From Paenochrobactrum pullorum (GTDB taxonomy: Bacteria; Pseudomonadota; Alphaproteobacteria; Rhizobiales; Rhizobiaceae), in contig NZ_JBHEEH010000003.1 in assembly GCF_041929845.1 (NCBI RefSeq), positions 139,739 to 203,738 on the forward strand: 64,000 nt of DNA, in the 5' to 3' direction. The notes below the pieces were generated by a model. It did no database searches. It was not told where the DNA came from and saw only the letters and a list, made by a program, of their open reading frames with translations. Positions 50,609 to 59,887 of this stretch are shown piece after piece. Within the stretch, counting starts at the first letter, position 1. Each line of letters begins with the position of its first letter. Made by a program: the position numbers and the translations under genes.

Positions 50609-51247
50609 ATGAACCGTGAAGCAAAAGCGCAGCTGCTTTGTGATCTTTGCCGCAGCATGTTTGATCGTGGCTATTCGGTGGGTGGTGCCGGCAATGTTTC
50701 GGTGCGTATTGATGGCGGCTTTCTGGTGACGCCGACGGGTGGCAGTCTTGGACGTTTGACATCTGAGAAACTATCTCATGTGAGTGGTGGTGGTGAGGTT
50801 TTGTCAGGCCCCAAGCCATCCAAAGAGTTCATGTTCCATAAAGAGCTTTTTGATTGCCGCCCCGAAGCGGGTGCCATTGTACATCTGCATTCCACATATC
50901 TGACAGCCTTATCATGCCTTGAAGATCTGCCGCAGGAGAATGCTTTACGGGCATTCACACCATATTATGTCATGCGGGTGGGATATCTGCCGGTTATTCC
51001 TTATTATCGCCCGGGTTCTGCAGAAATTGGCCGTGATCTGGTTATTGCCGCCAATAAACATCCGGTCAATGCTTTTTTACTGGCGTCTCACGGCGTTGTT
51101 GTCTTGGGTAAAGATATTGAAGATGCGGTGAATAATGCGGAAGAACTGGAAGAAACTGCTCGTCTGGCTTTCATTCTGCATGGACAAAAAATCCGTTACC
51201 TCAATGAGGCAGAGATTGCAGAATTGACAGCTAAAAGCCTTAGCTAA
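50609..51247 (+). CDS. otnC: 3-oxo-tetronate 4-phosphate decarboxylase OtnC
   Basis: Class II aldolase-fold enzyme of 212 aa. Seen: GGAGNVSVR near residue 26, VTPTGGSLGRL, KPSKEFMFHKELF with the acidic residue near 75, zinc ligands in VHLHSTYLTALS near residue 93 and LASHGVVVLGKD near residue 153. In tetronate pathways it decarboxylates 3-oxo-tetronate-4-phosphate to dihydroxyacetone phosphate. ATG at 50609 follows AAAGG; an upstream GTG is less likely. Confidence 0.87.
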   Translation: MNREAKAQLLCDLCRSMFDRGYSVGGAGNVSVRIDGGFLVTPTGGSLGRLTSEKLSHVSGGGEVLSGPKPSKEFMFHKELFDCRPEAGAIVHLHSTYLTALSCLEDLPQENALRAFTPYYVMRVGYLPVIPYYRPGSAEIGRDLVIAANKHPVNAFLLASHGVVVLGKDIEDAVNNAEELEETARLAFILHGQKIRYLNEAEIAELTAKSLS

Positions 51248-51261
51248 AGCTTTCAATAATT

Positions 51262-51306
51262 ATGCCGCGACGGTTGTTTTTTTAATCAACTCTCGCGGCA
51301 TTTTTT
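51262..51306. terminator. Terminator after otnC, shared with the convergent ABC operon
   Basis: Stem ATGCCGCGA/TCGCGGCAT (51262-51270 with 51293-51301) enclosing a second short stem GTTG/CAAC, followed by TTTTTT. Confidence 0.82.
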
Positions 51307-51329
51307 ATCTGCAATTTGACGTGCGCGGG

Positions 51330-52187
51330 TTATCCGCGCCAGCTCAGAAAATGCTTTTCGATCTGGCTGATAATGAAATTCACGATCAGTCCCATCACCG
51401 ACAAAATAGTGACGCCAGCAAAAAGTTTTTCAAGATCATAAAGCGAGCCGGCTTCCAGAATATACGAGCCAACGCCATATTGTGCGCCAAGCATTTCCGC
51501 GGCAACGAGCAGAATAATCGCTATAGAAATTGATACGCGCAGGCCGGAAAGAATAGCAGGAAATGCACCCGGCATCACGATTTTACGAACAATTGACCAC
51601 CAGCTCAGTCCGAAACTTTGTCCCATCCGGATGAGCGAACGATCGACATTGTCGACCGCGCCATAGGTGGCGACGACGGTCGGGGTAAATGTACCAAAAG
51701 CAATGAGCGCATATTTCGACATTTCATCAATGCCGAACCAGATCACAAAAAGCGGCAAAAGTGCGATTTTCGGAATCGGAAACAAGGCGGCAATCAGTGG
51801 TACAAGACCGGCACGGACATAACTGAAAAGACCGATCAAAACGCCGAGAGATACACCAACAACAATGCCAAGCGAAGCACCGACGACAAGGCGCTGCAAG
51901 GAGGGCAGCAAGTGCTTCCAGAGCATGCCTGTTTGCCACAATTGCACAAATGTATCAAAAACCGCAGTGGGGCGCGGCAATGTGAGGCTGGATATAAAGC
52001 CTGTGCGTGTGCCGATCTCTGCAAGAATGATCAGCACGACAAAAACACTAATGCCTACACCTTTGACAGGAACCGGGGCAAACCCTCCGCCACGAAACAG
52101 AACGGGGCGTACCGGCGCAGTATGTTGGCTGAATTCTTTATCTTCTGATGTCGCTTGCGCCGTTTTCAAAGTTGTAACGTCAGACAT
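51330..52187 (-). CDS. ABC transporter permease (SsuC/nitrate-taurine type)
   Basis: Inner-membrane protein of 285 aa with about six segments and the EAA-type loop VDRSLIRMGQSFGLSWWSIVRK followed by GAFPAILSGLRVS near residue 205. Its start overlaps the end of the ATPase gene by eight bases. No sulfonatase or nitrate genes adjoin it; substrate unknown. Confidence 0.88.
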   Translation of the reverse strand: MSDVTTLKTAQATSEDKEFSQHTAPVRPVLFRGGGFAPVPVKGVGISVFVVLIILAEIGTRTGFISSLTLPRPTAVFDTFVQLWQTGMLWKHLLPSLQRLVVGASLGIVVGVSLGVLIGLFSYVRAGLVPLIAALFPIPKIALLPLFVIWFGIDEMSKYALIAFGTFTPTVVATYGAVDNVDRSLIRMGQSFGLSWWSIVRKIVMPGAFPAILSGLRVSISIAIILLVAAEMLGAQYGVGSYILEAGSLYDLEKLFAGVTILSVMGLIVNFIISQIEKHFLSWRG

Positions 52188-52947
52188 TTACCAATTCCTT
52201 GTCTGCGGCGGCTGCTTCTTCACGCATCAATTCCCACAATTGTTTTTGTTTTTGTTCCAAAACCGGGTCGCCCAAATGGCGTTCGCAGAGTGGTGTATCA
52301 ATATCAACAATTTCACGAATCTGACCTGGACGGCGTGATAAAACCACCACTCGATGTCCTAATCTTACAGCCTCATTCAGATTGTGGGTGACATAAACAG
52401 ACGTAAAAGGCTGGCGTGTCCACAGAGAAATCAGATCATCCATCAAAAGTTCACGCGTCTGGCTGTCGAGCGCAGAAAGCGGCTCGTCCATCAGCATCAC
52501 AGCCGGACGCACGGCTAAAGCACGGCTGATGGCCACGCGCTGGCGCATACCGCCCGATAATTGTTTGGGCAGCGCCTGCCTGAAATCAGAAAGGCGTGTG
52601 CGCTCCAGAACATCAGAGACAATGTCATCCATGTCACCTTTACTTAAGCCATGATCCTCAAGCACCAGCTTGATATTGCCCTCGACAGTACGCCACGGCA
52701 GCAGAGCAAAATGCTGAAACACATAGGTGAGCGGATTGAGACAATCTTGCGGTGGATTGCCGATTTGCAAAACTTCACCCGATTGCGGTTTCTCAAGCCC
52801 GCCTAAAAAACGTAGTAATGTTGATTTTCCACAGCCCGAAGGTCCGATAAGACAGACGATCTGACCCTGAGGAATATCAAGCGAAATGTCTTTCAGTACC
52901 TCAACGGATCCATAAGAATGGCTGATATGTTTAAGTCTCAGATCCAT
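52180..52947 (-). CDS. ABC transporter ATPase (SsuB type)
   Basis: A 255-aa ATPase: Walker A IGPSGCGKSTLLRFL near residue 36, signature QLSGGMRQRVAISRAL near residue 131, Walker B VMLMDEPLSALDSQT near residue 151, H-loop YVTHNLNEAV near residue 186. Drives the permease encoded downstream. Confidence 0.9.
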   Translation of the reverse strand: MDLRLKHISHSYGSVEVLKDISLDIPQGQIVCLIGPSGCGKSTLLRFLGGLEKPQSGEVLQIGNPPQDCLNPLTYVFQHFALLPWRTVEGNIKLVLEDHGLSKGDMDDIVSDVLERTRLSDFRQALPKQLSGGMRQRVAISRALAVRPAVMLMDEPLSALDSQTRELLMDDLISLWTRQPFTSVYVTHNLNEAVRLGHRVVVLSRRPGQIREIVDIDTPLCERHLGDPVLEQKQKQLWELMREEAAAADKELVNV

Positions 52948-52958
52948 GAGTTCTCCTT

Positions 52959-53062
52959 AGAGCGTGTCGCACTTAATCGTATCCACTGTGCTCGCTCTAG
53001 CGTTTTGTTTTTACGCATGTCTTTATCCCAAAACCGGTGCCCACTTTTGGGAGACATGCTCT
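52959..53062 (-). repeat. Bru-RS-like intergenic palindromic repeat, copy B
   Basis: 104-bp element with terminal inverted ends AGAGCGTGTC and GACATGCTCT. Read on the minus strand it begins AGAGCATGTCTCCCAAAAGT, then CACCGGTTTTGGGATAAAGA, matching copy A at 17589. It sits between the ATPase and binding-protein genes. Confidence 0.75.
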
Positions 53063-53100
53063 AGCGGAGGCGTTGGCGCCCCCGCTGTATTCAGCAAAAG

Positions 53101-54123
53101 TCAAATTGTTTTGACGTAAGATGTGTCAAACAATTGTTCATTGGTGATGGCATCTTTAACCATGCCTTCCGCCTTGAACCATTCAAGTTGTTCAACGCAA
53201 CTGCCCATTGAAATCGCCAGACCTTCATTGATCTTCATCGCGCCGTCAACCAGATTTTGTTTGGCTGTTTCAAACGGGCTGTCGCTCTCAACATATTTGT
53301 GAACAATCTTGGCCAGATCATCACGCTCCTGATCATCGGCCTTATTATCAATGAAAGCTGCGTTATAATCAGCAATGGCGCGTGAGTAAGCCTTGACGAA
53401 AGCTTCAGTCATTTCGCGCTCATCGGCGGCATTTTTGGTCGAAGTAAACGCAGTTGTGACCTGATAATCGGGTGCATAATCGGATACAAGACCGATTTGC
53501 TTGGCAGCTCCTTCACGGATCATCTTTTTTGCGACATTCGGCTGGATCGCCCAGGCATCAATCTGCCCGGTGGTCAGGGCACCGACAATTGCACCGAGCT
53601 TTTGTAATGGGCGAAGCTGCATATCGGCAAGCTTGATATTGTTGGCTTGAGCAATTTTATGCGCCATGAAATGGAAAGACGAACCGGCAGTTGTAATACC
53701 GAAGCTTTTGCCGGCCAGTTTTGATGGATCGGTCAGACCTGCATCATAAGCTTTGTTGGAGGCAAGGATGATAGCGCCTGTCACGCCTTTTTCCTCTGTC
53801 AGTGCGCCGCCGATAACTTTGACTGCATCTTTTTGTGCCAGACTGATCAAGCCACCACTCATAGCGGTTACACCAAAGTCGGCATCACCGGAGGCAATGG
53901 CAACGGCCATAGGTTGTGCCGCTTCAAAAAATTTCAATTCGATATCAAGACCTGCATCTTTATAATAACCGCGCTCAAAAGCGATGAAGCTTGGCGCATG
54001 GCTGGCCAAGTGCAGTACGGCAAGGTTACGGGTTGCAGCACGTGCAGGCATGCCAAAAGCTGCGGCAGTTCCCAGAGCACCCATACCAATCAGAGTCTGA
54101 CGGCGATTTAAAAGAAAACTCAT
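53101..54123 (-). CDS. NMT1/SsuA-type ABC substrate-binding protein
   Basis: A 340-aa periplasmic protein with a Tat-like leader (NRRQTLIGMGALGTAAAFG, then PARA-A). Family features include HLASHAPSFIAFERGYYKDAG near residue 44 and GDADFGVTAMSGGLI near residue 85. GGGAGGA precedes the ATG at 54123. The ATPase and permease genes follow beyond the 104-bp repeat. Ligands in this family include sulfonates, nitrate, pyrimidine precursors and riboflavin; this one cannot be chosen from sequence. Confidence 0.85.
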   Translation of the reverse strand: MSFLLNRRQTLIGMGALGTAAAFGMPARAATRNLAVLHLASHAPSFIAFERGYYKDAGLDIELKFFEAAQPMAVAIASGDADFGVTAMSGGLISLAQKDAVKVIGGALTEEKGVTGAIILASNKAYDAGLTDPSKLAGKSFGITTAGSSFHFMAHKIAQANNIKLADMQLRPLQKLGAIVGALTTGQIDAWAIQPNVAKKMIREGAAKQIGLVSDYAPDYQVTTAFTSTKNAADEREMTEAFVKAYSRAIADYNAAFIDNKADDQERDDLAKIVHKYVESDSPFETAKQNLVDGAMKINEGLAISMGSCVEQLEWFKAEGMVKDAITNEQLFDTSYVKTI

Positions 54124-54498
54124 TATTATTCCTCCCGAAGGTGACACGATATGCGCCATTTACTTTCATGACGTTGGCTGGCTTGGGAGACAATGAAGCA
54201 GGCTCATGTTCCCTTGAGTCTTGAGAACATATAGCGCCTGTTACAGATGAGGCAAGGCTAAGAGTTTCAGCAAAACGGGTAAGCACGCTTCTCTAACCGC
54301 GTTGCGGATATTTCACAACAATTTACTGCATAAAACTTTAATTTAAAGGTCACATATAGGGCATTTTTGCCAATGAAGATAGTTATGGAGCATGGGTTCG
54401 CTTCAGCAGTGATGTGAATGTGGAAAAAAAGCGACAAGGATACAACAGTTGGTTGTCGTATTAAATTATTTAATGTGCCGGCTTGAACATTCTGGATT
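54124..54498. other. Intergenic, nothing recognised
   Basis: 375 bp of AT-rich sequence upstream of the binding-protein gene. It must contain that gene's promoter; no motif stands out. Confidence 0.5.
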
Positions 54499-54540
54499 AT
54501 GTTGCTTCCAAGTGATTTATATGTGATTGCAAATATAAAT

Positions 54541-54705
54541 CAGTTGATATTACAAATAATAAAACATGGGCTGATATTGGTGTTTGGGGGAGCATATCAT
54601 TGGGCAAATGGTAAATATGCTCTTTATTGCGAAGGTGGTATCGGTGCAAGTTTGAATAATTTTGCTGATAGCTACACTGCAAATATGAGTACCAATAGCG
54701 CATGA
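54541..54705 (+). pseudogene. Fragment of an autotransporter beta-barrel domain
   Basis: The frame reads YHWANGKYALYCEGGIGASL and then NNFADSYTANMS before a stop at the junction with a transposase remnant. WANGKYALYGE...SLxNFxDSY is characteristic of the C-terminal strands of autotransporter barrels; the final strands and everything upstream are missing. Confidence 0.65.
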
Positions 54706-54859
54706 CGCCACGCTCTACCGAAAACGCCACAAGATCGAGGATATATTTGGAAAGCTCAAAGACTGGAGACGGGTTCACACCCGCTTCGATCGATGTGCCC
54801 ATACATTCATGTCAGCAATTTGCATCGCGGCAATAATCATCTTTTGCATCAATCAATGA
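54704..54859 (+). pseudogene. IS5-family transposase C-terminal remnant
   Basis: 52 codons up to a TGA: LYRKRHKIEDIFGKLKDWRR, then HTRFDRCAHTFMSAICIAA. YxxRxxIExxFxxLKxWRRxxTRYDR is the C1/E motif of IS5/IS427-type transposases, containing the third catalytic residue (E of IEDIF). The rest of the element is gone, and it abuts the autotransporter fragment. Confidence 0.82.
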
Positions 54860-54964
54860 GTCCTGAGCGTAGCGATTTCCGCGCATCTAATGAAATAAAA
54901 AGGATAGGGCAATCTTGCCTAAAGTCGCACCCATGCAACTACGCTATGCAGCCATAATTACCCA

Positions 54965-55665
54965 CTACTCAATATCAATACGTGCAGAAGACATACGTCT
55001 TCGTGTTACAGAATTTTGTGTTCTCTCCGGGCGAAAAAATATCATGTTCGCAGGTGATGTACCGGCTCTATCGCGACCTGACGATGCCTGCAGAAAACCA
55101 ACCGTCACTCCATCTAATCTTGCCTGCATAAGATTAATAAGTGCCTCTATGTGCTGCTTGTCGATATCCCAAGCGTTAGCAACATTACTTCCAATTGTTA
55201 AATAACCAATAGAGGCCATCGTGTAGACGAAAATAATAATATAAATAATACCCGTTATTAACGAAGTATTTTTTGTGTCATTACCAGAAATCGTACTAAC
55301 AGAGACAATAATAGTCGCAATTGCCCCCAATAATATACAATACTTAAAAATATTAGCGCGCCACGTTGGCCAGCAGTATCTCTGTAAAAATCAGTTGTGT
55401 ATCTCTTATTGCGTAGGTTATGTTTAATATAAGGATCTATGTGATTTTCTATATACTCATTTATTATCAAATTATAATCATGTGTTATGGATTTTATTGT
55501 TTCAAGTACAATTTCTTTATTAAAACTACAAGATAATATATTTTCAATATCAGCTCGTGGCAGAATATTAATTAATAAAATTGAACTTTTAATAAAATCT
55601 TTGTCAAAATGCGACGTAACTAATAAATTTTTAGTTGTATAAAATATTCTTAATAATTTATTCAT
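54965..55665 (-). pseudogene. Frameshifted AT-rich membrane protein gene, unknown
   Basis: An N-terminal part starting MNKLLRIFYTTKNLLVTS (ATG 55665) reads to about 55395, where a T5 run on the minus strand appears to carry a frameshift. The next frame continues naturally as LQRYCWPTWRANIFKYCILL and into two hydrophobic segments (IATIIVSVS and IIYIIIFVYTMASIGYL), then GFLQASSGRDRAG, ending at 54965. Joined, they give about 230 aa: a soluble helical N-terminus and a membrane C-terminus. Base composition is far more AT-rich than its neighbours, suggesting transfer. I do not recognise the family. Confidence 0.5.
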
Positions 55666-55706
55666 AATGAATGTTCCCTTAATGAATATGCAAAATTTTT
55701 GGGTAA

Positions 55707-56976
55707 TTACCCACGCCAATTTTGACTTAAACGAGGGTATTGAGGATTGTTTGGCAGAAATTTTTGGCCTTTATGCTTTGCAGTATCGACCATTGTTCGT
55801 ACGTCGACTTCGGCATTTGGTGTCCACTTGGCACGATAGCCATTAGTTACTTCGCGCTGGATCACACTTGGCTGCAGTTTTTGCTTCGAGCCATTGTTGG
55901 TGGCTTCGACCTCGCCGGGATAACGGCTTAAGACAAGAAGCTGCTCTTTCGCCCGGCCGATCTTGTTCTGTAGCTTACGAACACAATCGCAATTTGTTAT
56001 CGTATCGAGAATGTTGTTGAGCTGTTTTTTAATTCTCGCTTTTTGACTGCCAGCTTCGACGCGGCGCAACTGCTGATATCACGTGTAAGAGCAAACGCTT
56101 TGGTGAACCATTGTTCAAGCGCAAAGGCTGTATCGCGCACCAGATGCGCCAGACAGGTTTGCTGATTATCTGCGAGATTTTGCTGAGCTGAATACCGGTC
56201 AAATATCCGGACTTCCGGTACGTGGCCTTCCATCATTTCATTTATGAAATGGCTGGAACGTGAATAATCTGGCTGATTAACAACGACATTCTTGCAGTGA
56301 AACACCCAATGATACGATTTAGCCCCCTTAATGCGAACACTGGCCTCAGCGCTAACAACGACCTTGGCACACCGAAGGATTGCGAGAGTCTTATGCGCTT
56401 CCAGTTTGAAGGGCGCATGGGAGCGCAGAAATATGTTCATTGATACGCGTTCACTTATCGTGATGCCAAATATATCCAACGACAGGGCACGCAGACGCTT
56501 GCAAGAAAACACCTGGAATCCTTTCAAATAGATGGCCAGAGCATGAATGCGCTTACCAAAAGGCGTGCCTGCTGCAACAGCTGGAGCCGTCCTTTTAACA
56601 GGCGCACCACAATGCGTGCACGCACAGGCAAAACAGCAATGACGGATGACATAAGCCCTGATCGGAGGAAAATCGATCTCGTCATATTCGCCAATTAATT
56701 CCATTGCTGTATTACAAGCTTGTAGATCGTCACAGCACTCAAAATGCTCTGGCAGGTGATTACGAAACTCAGGGTTTTTTGTGTAATGTTCAATTGCGGT
56801 GCGTGGCCCGGTTTTGCATTGCCTGGACGTGAACTTTCACGCCGCACTTTCTTGTCCGTGGATGGCCGCGTGGATGAATCGTTCGAGTTGTTCAAGGGGC
56901 GCCGCAAATTCAGAACCAGATCAATCAGTTCGTCCTTGCTCAAGCGCTGCAATTCAATATGTTCCATGCAAAGCAT
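55707..56976 (-). pseudogene. Decayed IS66-family transposase
   Basis: Three minus-strand frames make up one IS66 TnpC: 56976-56695 (N-terminal helical part, LQRLSKDELIDLVLNLRR), 56704-55997 (zinc-finger CACTHCGAP, then EVRIFDRYSAQQ and TCLAHLVRDTAFAL of the catalytic core) and 56069-55707 (AKEQLLVLSRYPGEVEATNN, QREVTNGYRAKW, the C-terminal core). Frames shift near 56700 and 56050, so it is inactive. No TnpA/TnpB partners are seen. Confidence 0.85.
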
Positions 56977-57220
56977 GGTTTCTAATTTTTAAACTCTTGA
57001 CAATCCCAGAATTTAGGGGAGAATTTCGGCTCTGATGGGATTGATGCTCCCCGACAGCCTTAATGTGGCAGAATGGCGGTGTTGAACACCATCTAAAGGC
57101 GGCGTCCATGGGAGCGATTACCAAAAAATCGCAGATGCGCGGCACCGATATTTCCAATACGTCACGCTTTGCCACTTCCGTAGGCGATGTAAGCCTACAA
57201 TTTTCAACAATGATGACAGT

Positions 57221-58161
57221 GTGCGTTTCAAAGTAAGCTATTTCGACAGCACGACTGATAATTATATCAACCGTACGCTGAAGGATGGTCGCAATATGCT
57301 CATCCGCAATATTGATCAGGTCAAAATGGCAGGTATTGATCTTTCTGCGCGTTATGAACAAGGGGGCTTTTCAGCAGAATTGGCGGGTTCTTATTACACC
57401 AATATTGAATATTGTATCACGCGTGACACTTGTGCGAATCCTTCGCTCGCCAGTGATTATGCGACCAATTATGTTCCACCGGAATATCAGGTGAGCCTGA
57501 CTTTAAGCCAGACGTTGCTGGATGAGCGCCTTTCCTTAAGCGGTCGTATTTCACATATAGGACCACGCGCAGCCGATGCGCAGACACCTGATGCAGGTGG
57601 TGCCAGCATGATCACACAAATTCCGTGGGAACCGTACACGCTGATAGATTTATGGGCATCCATAAACTGTCGGAAGTTGCTAAATTAAGCTTTGCCGTCG
57701 AAAATCTGACGGATGTTTATTATGTCGAGCCATTAAGTCTTACCCGAATTCCGTCGCCGGGGCGTACATTGCGCGTTGGTTTTACCACTGATTTCTCGTC
57801 ATCATCGCCCAAAGGCTGGGCTGATCTCGATAATGCAAATGCATATGACTGGAGCGGACTCTATGCTGGTTTGCATCTGGGTGGTGGTACGAGCAGCTAT
57901 CAGATGGCTGATTTTACAACGAATGGTGAAAATGCACTGGTCTATAATTTTGGCAATGCGGACACGACGATTGCGGGTGTGCATTTAGGGTATGATTATC
58001 AGTTTGCCAATAATTTTGTGGTCAGTATTGGTGGTGAATATAGTTTTACCAATTTGCGAAAAGGTGGTTTTGAAACGCCTGAACTGAATGGCGCCACCTA
58101 TAAATGGGACAGCAAGCCAAGAATTGACCAGATCAAACTCGGTATTAATTATCGGTTTTGA
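57221..58161 (+). pseudogene. 3' end of a TonB-dependent receptor fused to an Omp25/31-like barrel segment, frameshifted
   Basis: The first frame (to 57688) gives receptor strands: SVRFKVSYFDSTTDNYINRT, then VPPEYQVSLTLSQTLLDERL and PWEPYTLIDLWAS. Near 57655 the reading moves to another frame: KLSEVAKLSFAVENLTDVYY and PSPGRTLRVGFTTDF, the usual TonB-receptor end. Instead of stopping, this frame runs on through WSGLYAGLHLGGG and NFVVSIGGEYSF to KLGINYRF at 58161, which is an Omp25/31-type (YDWSGxYxG) barrel, shorter than a full one. The N-terminal two thirds of the receptor are absent; an IS66 remnant lies upstream. Confidence 0.75.
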
Positions 58162-58524
58162 TTGTTCGATCCGCACTTAAATAAAAACGGCTTCAGTTCT
58201 AGAACTGAAGCCGTTTCATATTTGAGCCTACAGAAGTGGGAAGAAATAAACTGCCACGCTAGAAATCGGTAAGGCTCTGGCTACATATTGGCATGATTAA
58301 AGAATAGCCTGATCGGCAAATCAGGCATGGTTCTTGCGAAATTAAATAATGAATAAAAAATCCGCTACTGGAAATAAATTCTAATGCCGGATATACAAGG
58401 TCGTTTACACGACAATTCGTTGCATTCAGCAATGTTCAGTTAAAGTATTCAGTTTATTTTTATACCTATCGTCTTGGAAAGCTATTCGGCTCGTTCCACG
58501 ACATGCCTTAACTTGGGGGACAAG
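58162..58524. other. Intergenic region before the uracil/xanthine permease
   Basis: 363 bp. Apart from the palindrome at 58185-58216 I see no distinct element; the permease promoter should lie in the second half. Confidence 0.5.
58185..58216 (+). terminator. Palindromic terminator-like hairpin after the receptor remnant
   Basis: Perfect 32-bp palindrome (arm AAACGGCTTCAGTTCT) directly after the stop, followed by a weak T-rich stretch. Confidence 0.65.
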
Positions 58525-59808
58525 ATGGCCTATTTTCCCACCTGGCGCCTGACAAATAACGCCACGGTCTTACCAGATGAACGATTACCGACTTCCGCTG
58601 CGATTCCCATGGGAATTCAGCACTTATTGGCAATGTCGGGTTCGACAATTGTTGCACCGCTCATTATGGGATTTGATCCCAATGTAGCGGTGTTTTTTTC
58701 GGGCATTGGTACGCTGCTGTTTTTCTTTATAACCGGCGGTCGCGTTCCAAGCTATCTCGGTTCATCTTTTGCATTTATCGCTGTGGTGATTGCTGCAACT
58801 GGTTATGCCGGTAGCGGGCCTAATGCTAATATTGGTGTTGCACTTGGCGGTATTATCGCTTGCGGTGCGATTTATGCACTGATCGGTCTCATCGTCATGG
58901 GCGTTGGTACCGGTTGGGTTGAAAAACTGATGCCACCAGCGGTTACAGGTGCGATTGGTGTCGCCATTGGCCTTAATCTGGCACCAGTTGCAGTCAATCA
59001 GCTCAAAGGTACAGGCGCGCATATCACTATTGCGCTTTTAACAGTGCTCTGTATGGCAATGATCTCGGCCTATGGCCCGCGCTCGACCCGCCGTATTGCT
59101 GTTCTGCTTGCGCTTGTTTTTGGCTATTTGCTGGTTCTGATACTCGGTAATGGCTTTGGTCTTATTAACGGTATCGATTTTGCTTCGGTACAAAATGCAG
59201 CATGGTTTGGTTTGCCGCATTTTGCCAAGCCTGAATTCAGCTGGCCTGCTATTGCTTTGATTGCACCGGTTGCAATCGTATTGGTGGCTGAAAATCTTGG
59301 TCACATCAAAGCGCTGGGTTCAATCACCGGCCAGAACATGGATCGTTATATCGGTCGCGGTTTCCTTGGTGATGGCCTTGCGACCATGATCTCCGGTTCC
59401 GGAGGTGGTACCGGTGTGACGACCTATGCAGAAAATATCGGTGTTATGGCGATGACCAAAGTCTATTCGACATTGGTTTTTGTCATTGCTGCGATTGTGG
59501 CTTTGGCATTGAGCATGTCGCCGAAATTTGGCGCTGTTCTGCAAACCATTCCGGCACCGGTACTAGCTGGTCTTGCGGTTTCTGTATTTGGTTTGATTGC
59601 CTCGGCAATGGCGCGTATCTGGGTTGTCAACAAGGTGGATTTCTCCGATCCGCGTAACCTTTTTACCGTCGCTGTCGCACTGATTTTTGGTGCAGGTGAT
59701 TTCACGATTACTATTGGTAGCTTCTCGCTCGGTGGTATCGGCACATCTACATTCGCAGCTCTGATTATGTATCAGCTGTTAGGTATCGGACGCCGTTCCG
59801 AAGCCTGA
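58525..59808 (+). CDS. Uracil/xanthine permease (NCS2/NAT family, UraA-like)
   Basis: Inner-membrane proton symporter of 427 aa with about fourteen segments. NAT features: IPMGIQHLLAMSGSTIVAPL near residue 27, PSYLGSSFAFI near residue 73, the substrate-site Glu in VAENLGHIKALG near residue 254 and SGSGGGTGVTTYAENIG near residue 290, where TTYAENIG is the UraA-type signature. The ATG at 58525 has GGGGGA upstream. It is monocistronic with a terminator. Uracil is the best-supported substrate. Confidence 0.88.
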   Translation: MAYFPTWRLTNNATVLPDERLPTSAAIPMGIQHLLAMSGSTIVAPLIMGFDPNVAVFFSGIGTLLFFFITGGRVPSYLGSSFAFIAVVIAATGYAGSGPNANIGVALGGIIACGAIYALIGLIVMGVGTGWVEKLMPPAVTGAIGVAIGLNLAPVAVNQLKGTGAHITIALLTVLCMAMISAYGPRSTRRIAVLLALVFGYLLVLILGNGFGLINGIDFASVQNAAWFGLPHFAKPEFSWPAIALIAPVAIVLVAENLGHIKALGSITGQNMDRYIGRGFLGDGLATMISGSGGGTGVTTYAENIGVMAMTKVYSTLVFVIAAIVALALSMSPKFGAVLQTIPAPVLAGLAVSVFGLIASAMARIWVVNKVDFSDPRNLFTVAVALIFGAGDFTITIGSFSLGGIGTSTFAALIMYQLLGIGRRSEA

Positions 59809-59834
59809 TTAATCAGTATAACATGACAAAAAAT

Positions 59835-59862
59835 CGGCGGTGCTATTACCGCCGGTTTTTTT
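59835..59862 (+). terminator. Terminator of the uracil permease gene
   Basis: Stem CGGCGGT/ACCGCCG with a 6-nt loop and a run of seven T. Confidence 0.85.
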
Positions 59863-59887
59863 ATTATCTATTTTTGGTCACGTTTAC

